A stretch of 44,888 nt of DNA from Candidatus Alectryobacillus merdavium (lineage in GTDB: Bacteria; Bacillota_I; Bacilli_A; RFN20; CAG-826). Of the stretch, positions 41,618 through 44,888 are shown piece after piece. The notes under the pieces were generated by a model. The model saw nothing but the letters and a program-made list of their open reading frames with translations. It was not told where the DNA came from and ran no database searches. The stretch's first letter is position 1. Every line of letters begins with the position of its first letter. A program made the position numbers and the translations under genes. Location: positions 1 to 44,888 of the forward strand of contig JADIMN010000100.1 of assembly GCA_017694735.1 (NCBI GenBank). Direction: 5' to 3'.

Positions 41618-43385
41618 TGGAAAAAGTAAATTAATTTTAGCTCTTGCAAGTGCTGTTTTATTAACTAGCTGTAGTGAAATCATTGCTTATCCAAATGGCT
41701 ATGATGAAAATAAATTAGTTAGCAACATCGGAGAAGATGATGAAAACAATATGGAAAGCATTATTTATGATGCTTTACATGGTACAAGCAATGCTTCTAC
41801 AATTGTTGTTGACTTAGTTTTTAACAAAATCTTTGATTCAACATTTGGAACATTAACAGAAATTGAAAATGCTGTATTAAATAACTCTTTTAATGAAATT
41901 GTTAGCAAATACACTGCTTATCAAGATAAAGATAGAACAGAAAACGCTGCTGCTTCTGAACTTGAAATCGCTAGAGTAAAAAGAGTTTATAATAGAATTC
42001 AAACCGAAATCTCTGATTCAATTAGAGATGATATCTCCTCTACTAATTATCAAACAAGAGATGGTGAATTCTCTGAAGAATTATTTGCTCTTCATGTATA
42101 TCAAAACTTATATTCTCTTGATCCAACTCAAGAAACAATAACATGGAAAGATTTTACTGCAAATCATACTTTCTATGAACCAATTTTATTATTACCAGAT
42201 ACAGATTTTTATAATAAAGAAACTGGTACATGGTCAGATTTAAATATTCTTCACATTTCTAATCAACAATTATTAGAAGGTGAAAACGATTATGGTTATT
42301 ATAAAGACTATATCGAAAAAGAATATCTCTCTGACGTTAAGCAACACATTCTAACTGAATATTATTTATATAATAATGAATACTCTACTCTTGGAACAAG
42401 ATATGCAAGAGAAATTGAATATGTTGCAATCCCTGAAAATAGTAATTTCCCTGGTGCCGCAAGAAGATTATGCACTACATTCATTGATCAATACATTTTA
42501 AATAATGATGATCCATCTACATTTGATTTCTCTATCCTTGAAAACGCTTGGAAGGGTTACAATTTAGGTGAAAAAGAAATTGCACTTCTTGAAGCTGCTG
42601 CACTTACCAAAAAAGAATACGATTTAGAAAATGAAAATGTTTTCCAAGGACTAAACTCTGATGAAAGACAAGACATGGAAAGCGTCAACTACACTTCTAG
42701 TGATGGTGCAAGAAAAGTTGTTATTTGGGAAGGTACTGATTTTGGTGATGTAGCAATTGATTTTGATAAAATTAAAACTGATATCGCATTAACTGATACA
42801 TCTGTTGAATCAACATTCTCAGATTCATATACTCATTCTTACTATAGAGGATATTTAAATCAAATCCAATCTGTCCAAACAAGTGATTACTCAACTGATG
42901 GATGGGGAATTAAAAACGAATCATTCACTACTTTATCTGAAATTACAGATTATGGTGATAGATTATGGAACATTCAAGTCGCAAATGGCTTAATTGAAGA
43001 AAACGGAAATAACTATGTTCAAAAAGTAAATATTGGAGATGAGAGTTTTGCATTCTTACTTCCAAGAACACTTCCACAAAACGAGTCATATCCATTCCTC
43101 CACTATTCTAATGGTACTTATTATATTGTTAGAGTTATTGAAGCTGCTTCAACAACAAGACTTTCTCAACAAGAAGATGTTGATGGTAGTTATACAACTT
43201 TATTAAATGATGGTGGTTTAAAAGCTGAAAGAGTTGCATATGAAATTTGTAACATTCTTGCTGATAACTCCACAAATAAAACAACAGCATTAGAATATTA
43301 TCTTGAAAACAGTGATTTCATCTTCCATGATGAATCAATTCTTGAATATTTCAAGACAACTTATCCTGATGTATTTGATGAATAA
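41604..43385 (+). CDS. Large lipoprotein, diverged paralogue of the preceding one
   Basis: This 593-residue protein starts at ATG 41604, inside the end of the previous gene, with GGAGG 11 bases upstream. Lipobox LTSC ends at Cys23, the same position as in its neighbour, and both mature proteins begin C-S-x-x-[IV]-A-x-P-[DN]-G. A weak parvulin-like pattern can be traced: REIEYVAIPEN (269-279), a helix region to about 318, GWGIKNESFTTLSEI (433-447) and GTYYIVRVIEA (504-514), with about 110 extra residues inside. The GDLG motif is not kept, so isomerase activity is doubtful. It may be a chaperone partner of the first lipoprotein. A strong terminator follows at 43408. I know no named family for it. 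Confidence 0.65.
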   Translation: MSKHNGKSKLILALASAVLLTSCSEIIAYPNGYDENKLVSNIGEDDENNMESIIYDALHGTSNASTIVVDLVFNKIFDSTFGTLTEIENAVLNNSFNEIVSKYTAYQDKDRTENAAASELEIARVKRVYNRIQTEISDSIRDDISSTNYQTRDGEFSEELFALHVYQNLYSLDPTQETITWKDFTANHTFYEPILLLPDTDFYNKETGTWSDLNILHISNQQLLEGENDYGYYKDYIEKEYLSDVKQHILTEYYLYNNEYSTLGTRYAREIEYVAIPENSNFPGAARRLCTTFIDQYILNNDDPSTFDFSILENAWKGYNLGEKEIALLEAAALTKKEYDLENENVFQGLNSDERQDMESVNYTSSDGARKVVIWEGTDFGDVAIDFDKIKTDIALTDTSVESTFSDSYTHSYYRGYLNQIQSVQTSDYSTDGWGIKNESFTTLSEITDYGDRLWNIQVANGLIEENGNNYVQKVNIGDESFAFLLPRTLPQNESYPFLHYSNGTYYIVRVIEAASTTRLSQQEDVDGSYTTLLNDGGLKAERVAYEICNILADNSTNKTTALEYYLENSDFIFHDESILEYFKTTYPDVFDE

Positions 43386-43407
43386 TAAGTAAAAAAGATT
43401 TATAATT

Positions 43408-43439
43408 AAGGCAACTGGTAAAGTTGCCTTTTTAATTTT
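43408..43439 (+). terminator. Intrinsic terminator of the lipoprotein pair
   Basis: AAGGCAAC (43408-43415) pairs with GTTGCCTT (43423-43430) around a 7-base loop, followed by TTTAATTTT. The HIT gene starts 12 bases later with its ribosome site directly after the T run, so it depends on read-through or on a promoter overlapping this region (TATAAT at 43401-43406). Confidence 0.88.
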
Positions 43440-43451
43440 AAGGAGAGAAAT

Positions 43452-43874
43452 ATGGCTACTAATAATTGTATATTTTGTAAAATTGCAAATCATATTATTC
43501 CATCAAACATCATCTATGAAGATGATGATGTAATTGCATTTTTAGATGCTTCACAAGTTACAGTTGGACATACTTTAGTAATTCCAAAAAAGCATTATGA
43601 AAACTTTTTAGCAACACCTCATTATTTAATTTCAAAAGTTATGATTGTTGCACAAAGAATAGGTCAAATATTAATTAAAGATTTTAAAGCTAAAGGTATT
43701 AATATATTAACCAATTGTTATGAAGCTGCTGGACAAAGTGTCATGCACTTTCACGTCCATGTAATTCCAAGATATATTTCAAGTGATGGATTCAGATTAG
43801 AATTTATGGAAAATCAAGAACTATCTAATCTTAATTTACCTGCAATAGCAAATCAAATCAAAGATAAAATTTAA
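43452..43874 (+). CDS. HIT family nucleotide hydrolase (HinT-like)
   Basis: The 140-residue protein has the histidine triad HFHVHVIPR (His99, His101, His103), NCYEAAGQSVMHF before it, and the N-terminal zinc-type pair CIFC (Cys6, Cys9) with His48. HIT proteins hydrolyse nucleoside phosphoramidates or dinucleotides; the Bacillus Hit protein is the closest type. AAGGAGAGAAAT precedes the ATG. It follows the lipoprotein terminator and its stop overlaps that of yhaM in the palindrome TTAA (43871-43874). In Bacilli hit, prsA and yhaM lie close together, which supports the PrsA-like reading of the lipoproteins. Confidence 0.94.
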   Translation: MATNNCIFCKIANHIIPSNIIYEDDDVIAFLDASQVTVGHTLVIPKKHYENFLATPHYLISKVMIVAQRIGQILIKDFKAKGINILTNCYEAAGQSVMHFHVHVIPRYISSDGFRLEFMENQELSNLNLPAIANQIKDKI

Positions 43875-44803
43875 TCATCGTTAGGATTATAAATAGATCT
43901 ATCTTCAAGGGCGAATAATCGAGGAGAGAATTCGCCTTTTTTCACTGTTGCAAGAGTTTGCTCACACAGCTCTTCTTTAGCATCTAAATCATCAACCATA
44001 GATAAAACTAAAGCTTCCTTAACCATTGGAAGAACTGGCGAACCAAACTCATATTTTCCGTGATGTGATAATATCATGTGTTGTAATAATATTGCTTTCT
44101 CTTTATTAATTGAAAGTCTTTCGCAATATTCTCTTACTATAGAAAAACCGATAGATATATGACCTAAAAGTTTTCCTTCATTAGTATATTTTGTTAAAAC
44201 TGGCCCATTAAATTCTATGATTTTACCTAAATCGTGTAAAAGAGCACCTGAAATTAGTAAATCATGATTTAAATTTTTATAATGAGATGATAAAAATTCA
44301 CATATTTGAGCCATTGATAATGTATGCGTCATAAGACCACGTTCATAATTATGATGATTTTTAACTGCGGCTGGAAAGAAAAATAATTTGTCCTCGAAAT
44401 CTTTATATATAGTAGAAACCACTAAATTATAATCATGATCTTTTATTGTAGATATAATTCGATTAATTTCAGTTTGTATACTCATTCTTGATAATTTTGA
44501 CTGTGGAATAAAGTTTTCTAAATCAACTTGATTGTTTGAAGCAATGTTTCCTCCAACAATTTTTATTTGCAAAACCCCTTTAAATTTTACAACTTCACCA
44601 GTAATATTAACGATGTTTCCAGGAGTAAAAATTTCTAAATCATAATTTTCAATTGACCATTTTTTGCCCTCAATTGTTCCTGTTTTATCTTGCAAAATAA
44701 CGCTTAAATACTTACTTCCAGTTGAAGTTGTCATTACATTAGCATCATTAACCAAGTAATTTTCACTATTAATTATTTCCTTTTCATGTAAATCTTTAAT
44801 CAT
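43871..44803 (-). CDS. yhaM: 3'-5' exoribonuclease YhaM
   Basis: The 310-residue protein has an N-terminal OB-fold (about 12-90, LQDKTGTIEGKKWS) and an HD phosphohydrolase domain with GLMTHTLSM (His160), ALLHDLGK (His190, Asp191) and LSHHGKYEFGSP, then VDDLDAK. This pair of domains is the YhaM/Cbf1 family, which degrades RNA and single-stranded DNA from the 3' end with manganese. A partial ribosome site (AGTAGGA) precedes the ATG, and TATAAT lies at 44827-44832. It is convergent with the HIT gene with overlapping stops. In B. subtilis yhaM, prsA and hit are also near neighbours. Confidence 0.93.
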   Translation of the reverse strand: MIKDLHEKEIINSENYLVNDANVMTTSTGSKYLSVILQDKTGTIEGKKWSIENYDLEIFTPGNIVNITGEVVKFKGVLQIKIVGGNIASNNQVDLENFIPQSKLSRMSIQTEINRIISTIKDHDYNLVVSTIYKDFEDKLFFFPAAVKNHHNYERGLMTHTLSMAQICEFLSSHYKNLNHDLLISGALLHDLGKIIEFNGPVLTKYTNEGKLLGHISIGFSIVREYCERLSINKEKAILLQHMILSHHGKYEFGSPVLPMVKEALVLSMVDDLDAKEELCEQTLATVKKGEFSPRLFALEDRSIYNPNDD

Positions 44804-44826
44804 ACTTTATTCCTACTTTCTTTTTA

Positions 44827-44832
44827 ATTATA
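44827..44832 (-). promoter_or_regulatory. -10 box of yhaM
   Basis: TATAAT on the minus strand, 23 bases before the yhaM ATG. The hexamer at the -35 distance (CTCAAA) is weak. Bases 44833-44888 hold nothing else that I can support. Confidence 0.45.
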
Positions 44833-44888
44833 ACAATTTAATTCAAGTTTTGAGATATTAACTTTACTAATTCCATTATACATTAATT

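Noticed and set aside
1..44888. CRISPR arrays, tRNA genes, prophage or restriction-modification genes
   Set aside because: No regularly spaced repeats, cloverleaf-like stretches or recognisable phage or defence proteins were seen by eye on either strand.

Overview
The window looks like chromosome from a low-GC (about 30% or less by eye), streamlined member of the Bacilli/Mollicutes side of the Firmicutes, for example an uncultured gut lineage near RF39, Acholeplasmatales or Erysipelotrichales; that placement is inference. Supporting signs are RNase Y, YmdB, a YlbF/RicA-type protein, DnaD, GpsB, the RNA polymerase delta subunit, SufU-type SUF, YhaM, B-type RNase P RNA and strong AGGAGG ribosome sites. 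TGA is a normal stop (several ATGA stop/start overlaps) and Trp is TGG, so this is code 11 and not the Mycoplasma code. There is a MEP-pathway gene (ispF).

Layout. 1-126: tail of an IS3-family transposase and its probable right end. 216-1324: a flavodoxin/ferredoxin protein diverging from a small NifU-domain protein. 1321-3596: lipoprotein 5'-nucleotidase coupled to CysQ. 3663-9814 (minus): csp, ychF, ispF, gltX, argS, rpoE, fba, which keeps B. subtilis-like neighbours (argS-rpoE-fbaA, ispF-gltX). 9886-14528: two ABC-ATPase/FtsX fusion proteins. 14566-25121 (minus): gpsB, rnpB, pgsA, cinA, recA, rny, ymdB, miaB, ylbF, miaA, tcdA, fhs, DUF951, a long run also close to the Bacillus order. 25199-28182: a DEDDh exonuclease, then nth, dnaD, a short CCA/poly(A) polymerase-type enzyme and HU. 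28317-39614 (minus): sufC-D-S-U-B, mnmG, rsmG, parA, a small membrane protein, cmk, der and gpsA, packed as what looks like one transcription unit. 39773-43385 (plus): two large paralogous lipoproteins with traces of a split parvulin (PrsA-like) domain. 43452-44803: HIT protein, and YhaM convergent to it.

Almost every gene is on the minus strand. The plus-strand ones are the IS tail, NifU, the exonuclease, the two lipoproteins and HIT. All three convergent junctions overlap at their stop codons with no spacer. Several genes lack a Shine-Dalgarno sequence and have a TATAAT-like box about 6-13 bases before the ATG, which suggests leaderless transcripts. rnpB sits between gpsB and pgsA with about one base to the gpsB stop and a pgsA ribosome site touching its 3' helix.

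Most of the window is housekeeping. The least explained parts are the tandem lipoproteins, the twin ABC-FtsX fusions and the small membrane protein beside parA. No CRISPR array, phage genes or tRNA genes were seen. No stretch over 300 bases lacks a gene, apart from the one filled by rnpB.
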